A stretch of 64,000 nucleotides of DNA from Eubacteriaceae bacterium CHKCI004 (GTDB lineage Bacteria; Bacillota; Clostridia; Lachnospirales; Lachnospiraceae): positions 41,478 through 105,477 of the forward strand of contig FCNR01000030.1 in assembly GCA_900016875.1 (NCBI GenBank), in the 5' to 3' direction. Both the position numbers and the translations under genes were made by a program. Below, piece by piece: positions 24,676 through 33,354 of the stretch; position 1 is the first letter of the stretch; the number at the start of each line of letters is the position of its first letter. The notes under the pieces are model-generated. The model searched no databases, was not told the DNA's origin, and was given only the letters and a program-made list of their open reading frames with translations.

Positions 24676-26043
24676 TTATAACTCCAGATCTCTTTTGTAC
24701 ATGGCAATCCTTTTTTCTATCTCTTCCAGCTCCCTGTCTATCTCTTCAATCCTCTTTTTCTTTGCTTCAATATCTATCTTTGCCAGTTTCACTTTTTTCA
24801 CAATATATCGGGGCAGATTCAGATTGTAATCGTTCTTTTCCAGATCCGGCTGCTCCACACGGCTGCAAAAACCCGGAATAGTCTTTCGTTCTTTCCAGGC
24901 AATCTCTATCGTATGAAGCTGTTCCTTCCCAAAGCACTCCGTCTCAGAGCAATCAAAAAACATGACATCCTTCCGGGAACGATTCTTCTGAAGCAGTAAG
25001 AACACTTCCTTCTGTCCCGCCACCGGCAGGATATGATCCGGCAGCAGCATCACCATATCGAGTCCGTTCTGTTCCTTCACCAGAAAACGCCGAAGCTGAG
25101 ACTCCCGGCCTTCCCGATAGAGGAGTGCTCCCGGCAGGATGGCCGCTAAAACGCCGTCTTCCTTCAACATGGAAAATGCAGATAAAAGAAATGGCAGCTC
25201 TCCCTTTGAGATATTACCGATGGCATCCATGAGCTTACGGGAATCTTCATTTTCGGCCATGATGCTCCCGGCTCCGGCTCCTTCCGGCATATAAATGCCG
25301 ACGGCATCAAACTTTTCCGCAGAAACACTTTCCCTCTTCCATTCTTTCCAGTCATAAATATGGAGAGAGTCCCTTGGAACACCGCTCATATACCCAAGAA
25401 TCTGGAGAATCTCCCGGTAACCCTCATGACTGTCATAGCCGGAAATATCCAGTCCCGCCGAATGATCTGACATACACCGATATAAAAGTCCATACTCAAA
25501 ATCAGGCACAAAAATACGCTGCACGGAGGCAACACTCCTGGAAAAAAACAGACGGTACAGCCGCAGCGCCTCATCTGAGATGATTGTCTCCTTTTTCATA
25601 CCGGCAAATTCTTTTAACAAATCTTCAAAAAAAGCCGGATATTTCTCCAGCAAAAGAGCGTCATTGTCCCAGAGATTCATTTTTTTGATCAGCTTCCGCA
25701 CAAACCTCGCGTAACTCTTCTGTTTTTCCGTGGACTGCATTCTTGTCAGGTTCCTGTAAAAAGAAAAGTCCGTCAGCTGAAAACGACCGCTGGCAAGATG
25801 AAGAAACGGGGAAACCGCTTCAATAAACCGAAGAAAAGACGGAAGCTGCAGTTTGCCCCGGACCGCCATACGAACCATAGCTTCAAGTTTATAGCAATCC
25901 TCCAGTTTTTGGTCATATCGCAGACACAGGTAATGATAAAATAAAAGAAAAACACAGGCGTCCCTGTACTCCTCGAAGGTCAGCCCCGGATGACTCTCTC
26001 CGGGAATTGACATGAATTCATAATGCAGTTGTTTCTCATCCAT
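24676..26043 (-). CDS. Degenerate type I DNA methyltransferase-like (HsdM-fold) protein
   Basis: The 455-residue protein keeps the HsdM layout: a helical N-terminal domain (1-150), a Rossmann-like middle with the sequence order of N6-adenine methyltransferases, AILPGALLYREGRESQLRRF at about 301-320, LPDHILPVAGQKEVFLLLQK, and the C-terminal NDYNLNLPRYI at 404-414, followed by a coiled coil (418-455) as used to clamp HsdS. The catalytic positions are lost: the SAM loop expected as D-P-x-x-G-S-G is VPDFEYG near 179-185, and the NPPF motif after FDAV is YMPEG near 251-255. It is probably catalytically dead. An ATG at 26043 is preferred over GTG at 26052. It lies 13 bp after the HsdS-like gene. 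Confidence 0.75.
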   Translation of the reverse strand: MDEKQLHYEFMSIPGESHPGLTFEEYRDACVFLLFYHYLCLRYDQKLEDCYKLEAMVRMAVRGKLQLPSFLRFIEAVSPFLHLASGRFQLTDFSFYRNLTRMQSTEKQKSYARFVRKLIKKMNLWDNDALLLEKYPAFFEDLLKEFAGMKKETIISDEALRLYRLFFSRSVASVQRIFVPDFEYGLLYRCMSDHSAGLDISGYDSHEGYREILQILGYMSGVPRDSLHIYDWKEWKRESVSAEKFDAVGIYMPEGAGAGSIMAENEDSRKLMDAIGNISKGELPFLLSAFSMLKEDGVLAAILPGALLYREGRESQLRRFLVKEQNGLDMVMLLPDHILPVAGQKEVFLLLQKNRSRKDVMFFDCSETECFGKEQLHTIEIAWKERKTIPGFCSRVEQPDLEKNDYNLNLPRYIVKKVKLAKIDIEAKKKRIEEIDRELEEIEKRIAMYKRDLEL

Positions 26044-26056
26044 TCCTCTCACCTTC

Positions 26057-26650
26057 TCAAAGTTTCTTCAGATACTGCATCATCTCTTCGGAGAGCACAG
26101 ACTTCTCCAGTTTCATTCTCTCCATGAGCAGCAGCCTCTTTCTCTTCTGATAATAATACAGCTTGCCGATGGACATCTGTGTGGCAAGGTCCGGACATTC
26201 AATCATAAGCTGCCGGATCATATGGATGGACAGCACCTTCACAGAGGAATTGCCCTGGATGGCGATGGCTCTCTGCAGCTTGATCTCCGGATGTTCATTA
26301 AAATACCAGGCAAAATAATAAGGGTCCATGATTCCATTATGAAACTCAATGGACACAAAATTGGACGGAATGATCTTTCCCTCATGCTGTTTTTCCAGCA
26401 CCGCCGCCCGGTGAAAAGAGGTAAGTCCGATAACAATACTATGTTCCCTGGCCAGATTCAGATTGCCCACCTTTTTTTTGTCCACAAAAACAGAAGGAAC
26501 CTCATAATCCGTAATACCATTCTCCTCATCCAAAAGCTGGCTGATGGATAAAATAGGATATTCGATTCCTTCACTCTGCACCTTAGGCTTTATACGGTTC
26601 AAAACCACACCATGGGTAATCTGACTGATTTGTTCCAGAAGAAGCTCCAC
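26057..26650 (-). CDS. Half-size type I specificity subunit (HsdS-like, single target-recognition domain)
   Basis: The 197-residue protein has one target-recognition domain (1-150; SNFVSIEF and DPYYFAWYFNEHPEIK are family-like) and one long C-terminal helix (QKRKRLLLMERMKLEKSVL). Full HsdS proteins have two such units in about 400 residues, so this would have to dimerise to read a bipartite site. The start is GTG at 26650, with GGGG ten bases upstream. The gene is intact, has its own promoter, and is followed by the HsdM-like gene. No HsdR gene occurs in this window, so restriction is unlikely. Confidence 0.78.
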   Translation of the reverse strand: MELLLEQISQITHGVVLNRIKPKVQSEGIEYPILSISQLLDEENGITDYEVPSVFVDKKKVGNLNLAREHSIVIGLTSFHRAAVLEKQHEGKIIPSNFVSIEFHNGIMDPYYFAWYFNEHPEIKLQRAIAIQGNSSVKVLSIHMIRQLMIECPDLATQMSIGKLYYYQKRKRLLLMERMKLEKSVLSEEMMQYLKKL

Positions 26651-26684
26651 TGTACATTTACCCCACTTTCACATGTTATTTTCC

Positions 26685-26713
26685 ATTATAACTTCTTTTT
26701 TTAATTCAGGCAA
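26685..26713 (-). promoter_or_regulatory. Sigma-A promoter of the HsdS/HsdM-like pair
   Basis: The minus strand reads TTGCCT, 17 bp, TATAAT. The start codon lies 35 bp downstream of the -10. Confidence 0.7.
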
Positions 26714-26806
26714 TACTAAAAATGGGGATTTGTCGAGGTGATAAGAATCAGGAAAATTTACATAACACAGATGACATTCCTTTCCCCCGATAAATCATGA
26801 AAAACA

Positions 26807-26835
26807 TTGAATCTCTCCGCTAATCGTTTTATAAT
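26807..26835 (+). promoter_or_regulatory. Sigma-A promoter of the EFR1 gene
   Basis: TTGAAT, 17 bp, TATAAT, about 60 bp before the GTG start. It diverges from the HsdS promoter. Confidence 0.75.
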
Positions 26836-26894
26836 ATAAGAAATTGTGCCAATAAAATGTACATTTACAAATCAAAACGATGGGAGGATTTATT

Positions 26895-27689
26895 GTGAAG
26901 ATATCAAAAGTATACTGCGCTTATTTCAGCCCGGGGGACACCACCAAAAAGGTGGTCACCGGTATTGGTGAGTCTTTTAACGACTATCCGGTAGAGAATA
27001 TTAACCTTACTGATTATGATATGCGCCAGAATCATTTCCGGTTTACGGAAAATCAGCTGCTGATCATCGGCGTGCCGGTTTACGGCGGACGGATCCCGAC
27101 TCCGGTGAGCGAGTGTTTAAGCCGGTTCCGCGGCATCAGCACTCCGGTGGTGCTGGTGGCGACTTACGGCAACAGGGCTGTCGATGACGCGCTGATGGAA
27201 CTTTATAAAGAACTTGGCAGTAAGGGATTTGTTCCTGTGGCAGCCGCTTCTTTTGTCTGTCAGCACACTTATCTGAGCGATCTGGCGCACGGCCGTCCGG
27301 ACGAGAAGGATATGGCTGTAGTAAAAGAATTTGGCGATAAGATCAAAGAACGCCTGCGCCTTGCCGTGATCTACGACATGAAGAAGCTTGATATTCCGGG
27401 AAGCTATCCTTATGAGAAGCCGCCGATGACTCAGTTCCCGTTCAACGTGGAGACCAACGAATACTGCATCTACTGTATGCTCTGCGCCGGCGTCTGTCCG
27501 ATGAAAGCTATCAGCGACAGCAATCCGCGGGATATCAACAATGATGTCTGCGTCCGCTGCGGCGCCTGCATCCGCATCTGTCCGGCCCAGGCCAAATCCT
27601 TCACGAAAGAGCCTCTGGAAGCGCTCCGTAACCGGCTGCTGCGCCCGCTGTGCGATACAAGACAGGAGCCGTGGTATACCGTCGGATAA
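26895..27689 (+). CDS. EFR1-type flavodoxin/4Fe-4S ferredoxin fusion protein
   Basis: The 264-residue protein joins an N-terminal flavodoxin-like domain (FSPGDTTKKVV phosphate-binding loop near 9-19; GVPVYGGRIP; VATYGNRAVDDAL) to a C-terminal two-cluster ferredoxin (CIYCMLCAGVCP and CVRCGACIRICP). Such proteins move electrons between low-potential carriers in anaerobes. The start is GTG at 26895 because GGGAGG stands seven bases upstream; an ATG at 26880 would precede that site. It is a single-gene unit with a terminator downstream. The physiological partner is unknown. Confidence 0.9.
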   Translation: MKISKVYCAYFSPGDTTKKVVTGIGESFNDYPVENINLTDYDMRQNHFRFTENQLLIIGVPVYGGRIPTPVSECLSRFRGISTPVVLVATYGNRAVDDALMELYKELGSKGFVPVAAASFVCQHTYLSDLAHGRPDEKDMAVVKEFGDKIKERLRLAVIYDMKKLDIPGSYPYEKPPMTQFPFNVETNEYCIYCMLCAGVCPMKAISDSNPRDINNDVCVRCGACIRICPAQAKSFTKEPLEALRNRLLRPLCDTRQEPWYTVG

Positions 27690-27736
27690 TTCAGTAATCG
27701 CAGTACCGCCAATGAGAATAAATTAAAGCGTTACAG

Positions 27737-27827
27737 CAAAAACCGCCACAAACAAGGAGCGCCATCCACTGCATGTCAACGGCATGGATATCTCCGTTTG
27801 TGACGGTTTTATTTTATTCATTGCAAA
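27737..27827. terminator. Bidirectional terminator between EFR1 and pspC genes
   Basis: The long hairpin pairs AAAACCG-CCACAAAC with GTTTGTG-ACGGTTTT. It is followed by TTTTATTTTATT on plus and by GGTTTTTG on minus. Confidence 0.65.
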
Positions 27828-27853
27828 ATGTAATTATATATGTCACCCCGCCT

Positions 27854-28048
27854 CTACCGCACCGGCTCATCCGGCATCACGAAGGCCGCGATGATATAGA
27901 TGAGGATTCCAGGAACGAATCCCCAGAGAGTGATGAAAACGACAATCAGGCGGACGATGGTGGAATCAATGCCGAAATAATCGGCGATTCCGCCGCACAC
28001 GCCGAGAATCTTTCTGTCTGTTTCTGATTTATATAACTTTCTTCCCAT
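27854..28048 (-). CDS. PspC-domain small membrane protein
   Basis: The 64-residue protein is a bare PspC domain: KLYKSETDRKILGVCGGIADYFGID and then a single membrane helix near 32-58. It is a phage-shock-type envelope protein, often used with stress regulators, but no PspA or liaisonFSR genes are near. AAGGAG lies ten bases before the ATG. It starts 5 bp after the D,D-carboxypeptidase stop, so it is the last gene of that transcript and may be part of an envelope-stress unit. Confidence 0.88.
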   Translation of the reverse strand: MGRKLYKSETDRKILGVCGGIADYFGIDSTIVRLIVVFITLWGFVPGILIYIIAAFVMPDEPVR

Positions 28049-28053
28049 AATAT

Positions 28054-29601
28054 TCAGGCTCCTTCCTCTGCTGTCCGGATAATCTGATTAGTCAGATATT
28101 CCATCCATTTTTTATTAAATCCCGCCAGGGCGTTCATGTTTCCGTGAGACAATTCCGGATATGTTACCTGCGCTCCTTCTTCCGGAGCAGGCAACTGCAT
28201 GTCCCCTGTCAGAAATTCCGGATGAGACGCATAGTAGCGTACCTGATAGTCAGAAATCTTATCCGCAATGAGCAGCGCCTGCTTTCTGGTCAGAATCTGT
28301 TTTGCATTGCGGCAGGAATCGTCAGAAGACAAACCATTTTTTAAGAAAAGGGCATAGGCTTCTTTTTCTTCTTCGGACAGCTCCTCAATTCCTGAACAGC
28401 CGTTCAATGCTTCCTGCACCTCTTCCTCAGTCAGATATTCCGGGAAAAGTTCCTGTACCAGAGAAGCCAGACGGCTCACCGTCACATTTCCCCTGCTGTT
28501 GCCCTCCTCAAACACATCAAGAACCGCATTATCCGCAAGGTCGTTCACTCCCCGGAGCATCTTTGCCAGTTCTGTTCTGGTCACCGCTCTCTGCGGATGA
28601 AACAGTCCGTCTTTTGCAGACGGATAACATCCCAGATCCGCGTACTCGTCATATACATCTCCCAGATCGTCGGAGCATCTCACGTCGTAGTTTCCGGAAG
28701 TAAGCTGCAGTTTCCCGTTCTCATATTTTTTAAATGTGTAATCCAGTAGCTTTCGTATGGAAGAAAATGTACTCTCTTTGCTCACATTTCCAAAATATGC
28801 GCAGATAACCTCATGCCCTTCGTCATCCACAGCCGTGGCGATGAAAACGTCTCCCGCCGCATTGGTCGTACCGGATTTGGAACCGATGATCGTGTACTCG
28901 TCCTCATCATAGCTGGCCATTCCTCTCAAAAACCAGTTGGTCGTGTTGCAGCTGACCAGTCCGTTGCTGGTATCATAGTGGGATTTAGCCACAGCGGAAC
29001 GAATCTCCGGAATCGTCATGGCATACCGGCATATTTCCGCCATCTCCGCTGCCGTGGAATAGGTTTTGTCAAAGCCTGCACCGATATCAGAACCAACCGG
29101 ATTATCAAAGCTGGTCTGGGTGAGTCCCATCTCCGCACATTTGGCGTTCATGGCCTCCACACAGGCCTCTTTGGAACCAAACACACCGGCCGCCAGGGAA
29201 TCCGTCGCATCGGCGGCAGAAGCGACAAGGCACATACTCAGCAAATCTTTAAAAGTGAATTTTACCCCTGACGGCAGACCCAGGCAATAAGTGCCGTATG
29301 TGGTTCCGTTAATTATTTCTGATTTAGTTTTGATCTTTTTATTGACATTGCCATTCTCTATGCAGACAATGGCCGTCATCAGCTTCGCTGTGCTGGCAGG
29401 ATAGATCATTTTATTTTCATCCTGTCCGAAAAGAATCTCACCGGAACCGGCGTCCATCACCGCATAGGCATGGCACTGCATTTTCGGCGCGCGCACCTTT
29501 GCCTCTCCTCTGGCGGGTAAAAGCAGGCAAAGACAGAATACTGCCGCTACAAAAAAGCCTGCCCGTCTGCGCATGTTTTTATCCATCGTATAGTCTGACA
29601 T
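28054..29601 (-). CDS. D-alanyl-D-alanine carboxypeptidase-like protein (peptidase S11)
   Basis: The 515-residue protein has a signal peptide (about 1-34) and the S11 domain with SxxK as STAK at 70-73 and KSG (KTG variant) at 242-244. The middle motif, normally S-x-N, reads S128-A-A-D, so the catalytic asparagine appears missing. After residue 320 a segment YADLGCYPSAKDGLFHPQRAVT... resembles an SLH-type wall-binding repeat. It should act outside the membrane to trim peptidoglycan stem peptides if active. GGAGGAG precedes the ATG. It is upstream of pspC (5 bp). Confidence 0.85.
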   Translation of the reverse strand: MSDYTMDKNMRRRAGFFVAAVFCLCLLLPARGEAKVRAPKMQCHAYAVMDAGSGEILFGQDENKMIYPASTAKLMTAIVCIENGNVNKKIKTKSEIINGTTYGTYCLGLPSGVKFTFKDLLSMCLVASAADATDSLAAGVFGSKEACVEAMNAKCAEMGLTQTSFDNPVGSDIGAGFDKTYSTAAEMAEICRYAMTIPEIRSAVAKSHYDTSNGLVSCNTTNWFLRGMASYDEDEYTIIGSKSGTTNAAGDVFIATAVDDEGHEVICAYFGNVSKESTFSSIRKLLDYTFKKYENGKLQLTSGNYDVRCSDDLGDVYDEYADLGCYPSAKDGLFHPQRAVTRTELAKMLRGVNDLADNAVLDVFEEGNSRGNVTVSRLASLVQELFPEYLTEEEVQEALNGCSGIEELSEEEKEAYALFLKNGLSSDDSCRNAKQILTRKQALLIADKISDYQVRYYASHPEFLTGDMQLPAPEEGAQVTYPELSHGNMNALAGFNKKWMEYLTNQIIRTAEEGA

Positions 29602-29644
29602 TTTTCATCTCCTCCTCTTTTGTTTCCCGTAGTTTCATTCGCTC

Positions 29645-30445
29645 TCAGGAAAACAGCCGCTCAAATCTCCCTTTTCTGCAGAAGGAACGGTCGTCTTTCT
29701 GAAGCGCAAGATACATCTCTTCAATCATCTGCGCACATTCTGCTCTGCTGTCTTTATAAAGCCGGTATAGATGCCGGCAGGTATCTCTGTTCTGAGGATT
29801 CATCTTTTTCTTCCGGAAATAATGCTGGAAACTGAGCCGTGGCAGAAAATTCTCATTGATAAAAGCAGTTACCGCCCGTTTCACTCCAAAATGAGAGTGG
29901 AAAAAGTGATTCAGGATCAGCTTCATATACCAGAGTCCTGTGCTGATCTTTCGGGCAGGAATCCCGTAATACGGCCCGATCACAGACGAATAGGCAAGGC
30001 CGGTCCGGATGTGTCTTGCCACCTTATAATGCAGAGGGTTCCTGTAATCCCTCTTCATCATAAGATAATCCCAGTCCGTCTCCATCTCCGCATGGCTGAT
30101 GCCCGTCTCGGCCATCCTCTGCCGGATATAAGGGTGACATGTGCTGTCCAGGATATAATGTGTCATAAATCCCGCCAGATAAGCAAAAGCCGCATTTTTC
30201 CGGCGCTGTTTTTTAAACACGGTAAATGCATGTTCCAGAAAGCATCGCATCGGCTCGTCATGAACTTTTACGCCGTACTGATTCACTTCATTTTTGGAAA
30301 AAGAACGGTAATAGAATAAAATATCCGGTCCATGTACGCCGATATTATAATAATTAATATATGGAAGTATCTTTTTTTGCAATTTCGGACTAAGCATCCG
30401 AATGATCTCCTGTCCGTAAGTATAATGTGTGTATGTTGTTGGCAT
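29645..30445 (-). CDS. Zinc-dependent phospholipase C family protein
   Basis: The 266-residue protein matches the Zn_dep_PLPC fold: conserved histidines and acids in THYTYGQEI, NIGVHGPDILFYY near 37-49, FMTHYILDSTCHPY near 90-104, and HAEMETDWD. It has no signal peptide, unlike secreted clostridial alpha-toxin, so the substrate is unlikely to be host phospholipid; Clostridial relatives are cytoplasmic and uncharacterised. The second ATG (30445) is preferred because AGAGGG stands six bases before it. It lies 43 bp upstream of the carboxypeptidase gene on the same strand. Confidence 0.85.
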   Translation of the reverse strand: MPTTYTHYTYGQEIIRMLSPKLQKKILPYINYYNIGVHGPDILFYYRSFSKNEVNQYGVKVHDEPMRCFLEHAFTVFKKQRRKNAAFAYLAGFMTHYILDSTCHPYIRQRMAETGISHAEMETDWDYLMMKRDYRNPLHYKVARHIRTGLAYSSVIGPYYGIPARKISTGLWYMKLILNHFFHSHFGVKRAVTAFINENFLPRLSFQHYFRKKKMNPQNRDTCRHLYRLYKDSRAECAQMIEEMYLALQKDDRSFCRKGRFERLFS

Positions 30446-30554
30446 AAGCATCCCTCTTCTTTCGCATCTGTCTTATTTTATCATAATATTCCTGATGTTA
30501 AAAGGCTGAAAATTCTTCATAATTTCGTTTTTTCGAACAAAAACAACAAAATAA

Positions 30555-30583
30555 TTGCGTATTTACTGTATAACTGTTATAAT
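30555..30583 (+). promoter_or_regulatory. Sigma-A promoter of pfp
   Basis: TTGCGT, 17 bp, TATAAT, 51 bp before the ATG. Confidence 0.65.
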
Positions 30584-30633
30584 AATTGAAAAAAATTGTG
30601 CATTTTTTTACACAAGGAGGAGGTACATTTATT

Positions 30634-31875
30634 ATGAAAGGAAATGTATTGGTCGGCCAGTCCGGAGGACCGACGGCTGTCATCAATTCCAGCCTGGCAG
30701 GGGTTATCCAGGCTGCTAAAAAATATGGAGCAGGCAAGGTTTACGGCATGCACTATGGCATCGAAGGCTTTCTGAAAGAAGATATCATTGATCTGGATGA
30801 GTATATCACCTGTCACGCTGATTTATCTTTGTTAAAAAGGACGCCTTCCGCTTTTCTCGGTTCCTGCCGTTATAAGCTTCCGCCGATCGAGGGCAACGAA
30901 GATGTCTATGACAGAATGTTCGAGATCATGGAAAAGTACAATATCGAATATTTTCTTTATATTGGCGGAAACGACTCCATGGACACTATTAAGATGCTGT
31001 CTGATTATGCCGCCAAAAAAGATAAGCCTCAGAAATTCATGGGCGTTCCTAAAACTATCGACAATGATCTGCCTCTTACAGATCATACCCCGGGTTATGG
31101 CTCCGCCGCCAAATATATCGCCACATCCATGAAAGAGATCATCCGGGACAACGCCAGCTTCGGAGCATCCAAACCGACCGTCTGCGTTGTTGAGATCATG
31201 GGACGCCATGCCGGCTGGCTGACAGCCGCCTCCGCACTTTCCAGAGATAGTGACTGCGAAGGACCGGATCTGATCTATCTGCCGGAGGTTCCATTCGATC
31301 TGGACAGTTTTATGGAAAAAGTGAAACATCTGGCTGAGACGAAACGCTCCGTGGTCATCGCTGTTTCTGAGGGCGTTCGCCTGGCCGACGGCCGTTTTGT
31401 CTGTGAACTTGGAAACATGTCGGACTATGTGGATGCGTTCGGACACAAACAGCTTTCCGGCTGCGCTTCTTTCCTGACCAACAAGATTACGGAAGCCACC
31501 GGTTTAAAGTCCCGTCCAATTGAATTCTCCACTCTGCAGCGCTGTGCCACCCACATGGCATCCCGCGTGGATGTGGATGAAGCCGCCGCCGTGGGATTTG
31601 TCGCCTGTCAGGCGGCAATGGAAGGGCACACCGGCATGATGATCACTATTCAGGTCACCAGCCGGGAACCGTACCTCGTTACCTACAATAAATATGACAT
31701 TCATGAAATCGCAAATGTGGAGCGAAAAGTCCCGCGCGACTGGATCATCAACGACGGCACTTATGTCAGCGAAAAGTATCTGGAATACGCCCGCCCGCTG
31801 ATTCTCGGCAACATTCTTCCATATTATGCCGGAGGACTTCCAAAGCACCTTACGCTTCATACAAAAGATAAATAG
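30634..31875 (+). CDS. pfp: Diphosphate-dependent 6-phosphofructokinase type
   Basis: The 413-residue protein has the PFK fold with GQSGGPTAVIN at the start and MGRHAGWL for fructose-6-phosphate. Two diagnostic residues point to pyrophosphate as donor: GGNDS near 111-115 carries Asp where ATP enzymes have Gly, and PKTIDND near 139-145 carries Lys where ATP enzymes have Gly. It catalyses a reversible glycolytic step and saves ATP. AAGGAGGAGG fixes the ATG; a TTG frame extension to 30586 is rejected. A promoter and a terminator make it monocistronic. Confidence 0.92.
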   Translation: MKGNVLVGQSGGPTAVINSSLAGVIQAAKKYGAGKVYGMHYGIEGFLKEDIIDLDEYITCHADLSLLKRTPSAFLGSCRYKLPPIEGNEDVYDRMFEIMEKYNIEYFLYIGGNDSMDTIKMLSDYAAKKDKPQKFMGVPKTIDNDLPLTDHTPGYGSAAKYIATSMKEIIRDNASFGASKPTVCVVEIMGRHAGWLTAASALSRDSDCEGPDLIYLPEVPFDLDSFMEKVKHLAETKRSVVIAVSEGVRLADGRFVCELGNMSDYVDAFGHKQLSGCASFLTNKITEATGLKSRPIEFSTLQRCATHMASRVDVDEAAAVGFVACQAAMEGHTGMMITIQVTSREPYLVTYNKYDIHEIANVERKVPRDWIINDGTYVSEKYLEYARPLILGNILPYYAGGLPKHLTLHTKDK

Positions 31876-31885
31876 AATTGCTTAT

Positions 31886-31920
31886 TATGAGCCCTGTTCC
31901 GCAGGGCTCTTTGATTTTTC
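31886..31920 (+). terminator. Intrinsic terminator of pfp
   Basis: GAGCCCTG pairs with CAGGGCTC around TTCCG and is followed by TTTGATTTTT. Confidence 0.85.
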
Positions 31921-31977
31921 CGGCAAATATCTCCGGTATTCCTTAGAAGACGTCTCCTTCCGGTCAGGATACGCCGG

Positions 31978-33303
31978 TCAGCGGATCTTCCGGCACTCAG
32001 TATAATACCTCTTATCCTGCGCATGTCCCATGGAAAAGGTTTTTCTCGGCAGCGCCCCGTCATCCTTCACTGATGGAAAAAGTTCCTCTTTCTTCATATC
32101 CGGCAGCAAAAATCCGATACTTCCTTCCTCTTTCGAAAGAGCAAGCACTGTATCCGCCCCATGAATGTAATCCATACTGATCGGATGTTCTTTCTGGTAA
32201 CTATCCAGAAAATTCTGCAGACTTCCCACCGTCAACTTGGAAGAAGTCTTCGTGATGATCGCACTGTGACGAACGCCATCCCGGACGATCTCCATTTTCT
32301 GCAGATGTTCCGATACATTTTCTTCTTCAAAAACAAGTCCCAGTTTCTCTGCCATCTCCGCCATCATACTGTCTACATCGGCCTGACTGACAATTCGGTG
32401 AATGGCCTCAAACTCCAGCGCCGGGCTGTGGAGGTTGACGATCTCCGCCAGCGCATATCTGGCTGGATGCTGTGAAAAATCTTTTTCCGGATACGCCTCC
32501 TTCAGCTGCTCATAAAATGCTTTGGCCGACGCCAGAGAATGATTGCCGTCACCCACAGCAAAGACCAGAGCCGACAGGTTATGCTGCCGTTCAGACGCTT
32601 CTGACGAAGCACAGTCTGCTGCACCGCTGATCGCCTGACCGGGTGTTTCCGTCATCTGCCCTGCTGCCAGGGCGTCAAGAGCCTCCAAAATCCTTCTCTG
32701 CTCTTTTTCTTCAAGAAGGTATCCCCGCAGATGGCCTCCCCCCTGCATCAGATCAAAGTCATAGAGGAGCTTTTCCTCTTTCCGATACATTTCGCAAGGT
32801 TCTATGACAGTCCGGTTCTTATCATCAATGAGAAGCATGATGTGCGGCAGTTCCAGCGGCGCATTCTGGCGGACACGGATTCTGGGCGGGATCCGCTCTT
32901 CCACCGTGGCTTCCGTGGCTCTCACAAGAGAATTGCTCCCTTTGTGATAGTCATACTGCGCAAGGTCAATGCACCCCATAATGCCGGCGCGCATTTTTCC
33001 GCTGCTGTCCGTTCTCTCCACATAAATCATCGCATTTTCATACCTGTCAAACAAATCGTCCGAGAGATACCGGTCCATGGAACGGTGAATCTCCTCCAGT
33101 TTTTCTTTCTCCTGCGGGCCGTCCAGATATACTTCCGGCAGAATCATCCGCAGGGTGGACGGCGCTTCGCCGACAATCCTTTCCGTCTCTTCCCAGTATT
33201 CCGGCTCGCTGGTAAACTGATCGCAGGCGATCACAGACCACCGGGACATATCGGTTCCGTTTTTTGGCAGCAGAATATCTGCCGGATAAAATGCTTGGTT
33301 CAT
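31978..33303 (-). CDS. DUF1015-domain protein
   Basis: The 441-residue protein matches DUF1015 (SerC-associated family). It has the N-terminal NQAFYPADILLPKNGTDMSRW, RMILPEVYLDGP, the family's best-kept block VFAVGDGNHSLASAKAFYE, and a C-terminal FLLPDMKKEELF. The biochemical role is unknown; in many Firmicutes the gene lies beside serine-pathway genes, but here it lies next to DUF1638. The start at 33303 follows GAGGAG; an upstream extension is rejected. The C-terminus ends close to the pfp terminator (convergent). Confidence 0.85.
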   Translation of the reverse strand: MNQAFYPADILLPKNGTDMSRWSVIACDQFTSEPEYWEETERIVGEAPSTLRMILPEVYLDGPQEKEKLEEIHRSMDRYLSDDLFDRYENAMIYVERTDSSGKMRAGIMGCIDLAQYDYHKGSNSLVRATEATVEERIPPRIRVRQNAPLELPHIMLLIDDKNRTVIEPCEMYRKEEKLLYDFDLMQGGGHLRGYLLEEKEQRRILEALDALAAGQMTETPGQAISGAADCASSEASERQHNLSALVFAVGDGNHSLASAKAFYEQLKEAYPEKDFSQHPARYALAEIVNLHSPALEFEAIHRIVSQADVDSMMAEMAEKLGLVFEEENVSEHLQKMEIVRDGVRHSAIITKTSSKLTVGSLQNFLDSYQKEHPISMDYIHGADTVLALSKEEGSIGFLLPDMKKEELFPSVKDDGALPRKTFSMGHAQDKRYYTECRKIR

Positions 33304-33354
33304 TTTGCTTTCTCCTCTCTTTTTTCTCCCGCACCTGCGGAGCATTGCGGTATC

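Noticed and set aside
23817..26650. Phase-variable restriction system with inverted hsdS repeats
   Set aside because: Only one S-like gene is present and I see no recombinase gene or inverted repeats around it.
29645..30445. Secreted alpha-toxin-like phospholipase
   Set aside because: The Zn-dependent fold matches, but there is no signal peptide and no C-terminal C2-like domain, so a toxin role is not supported.
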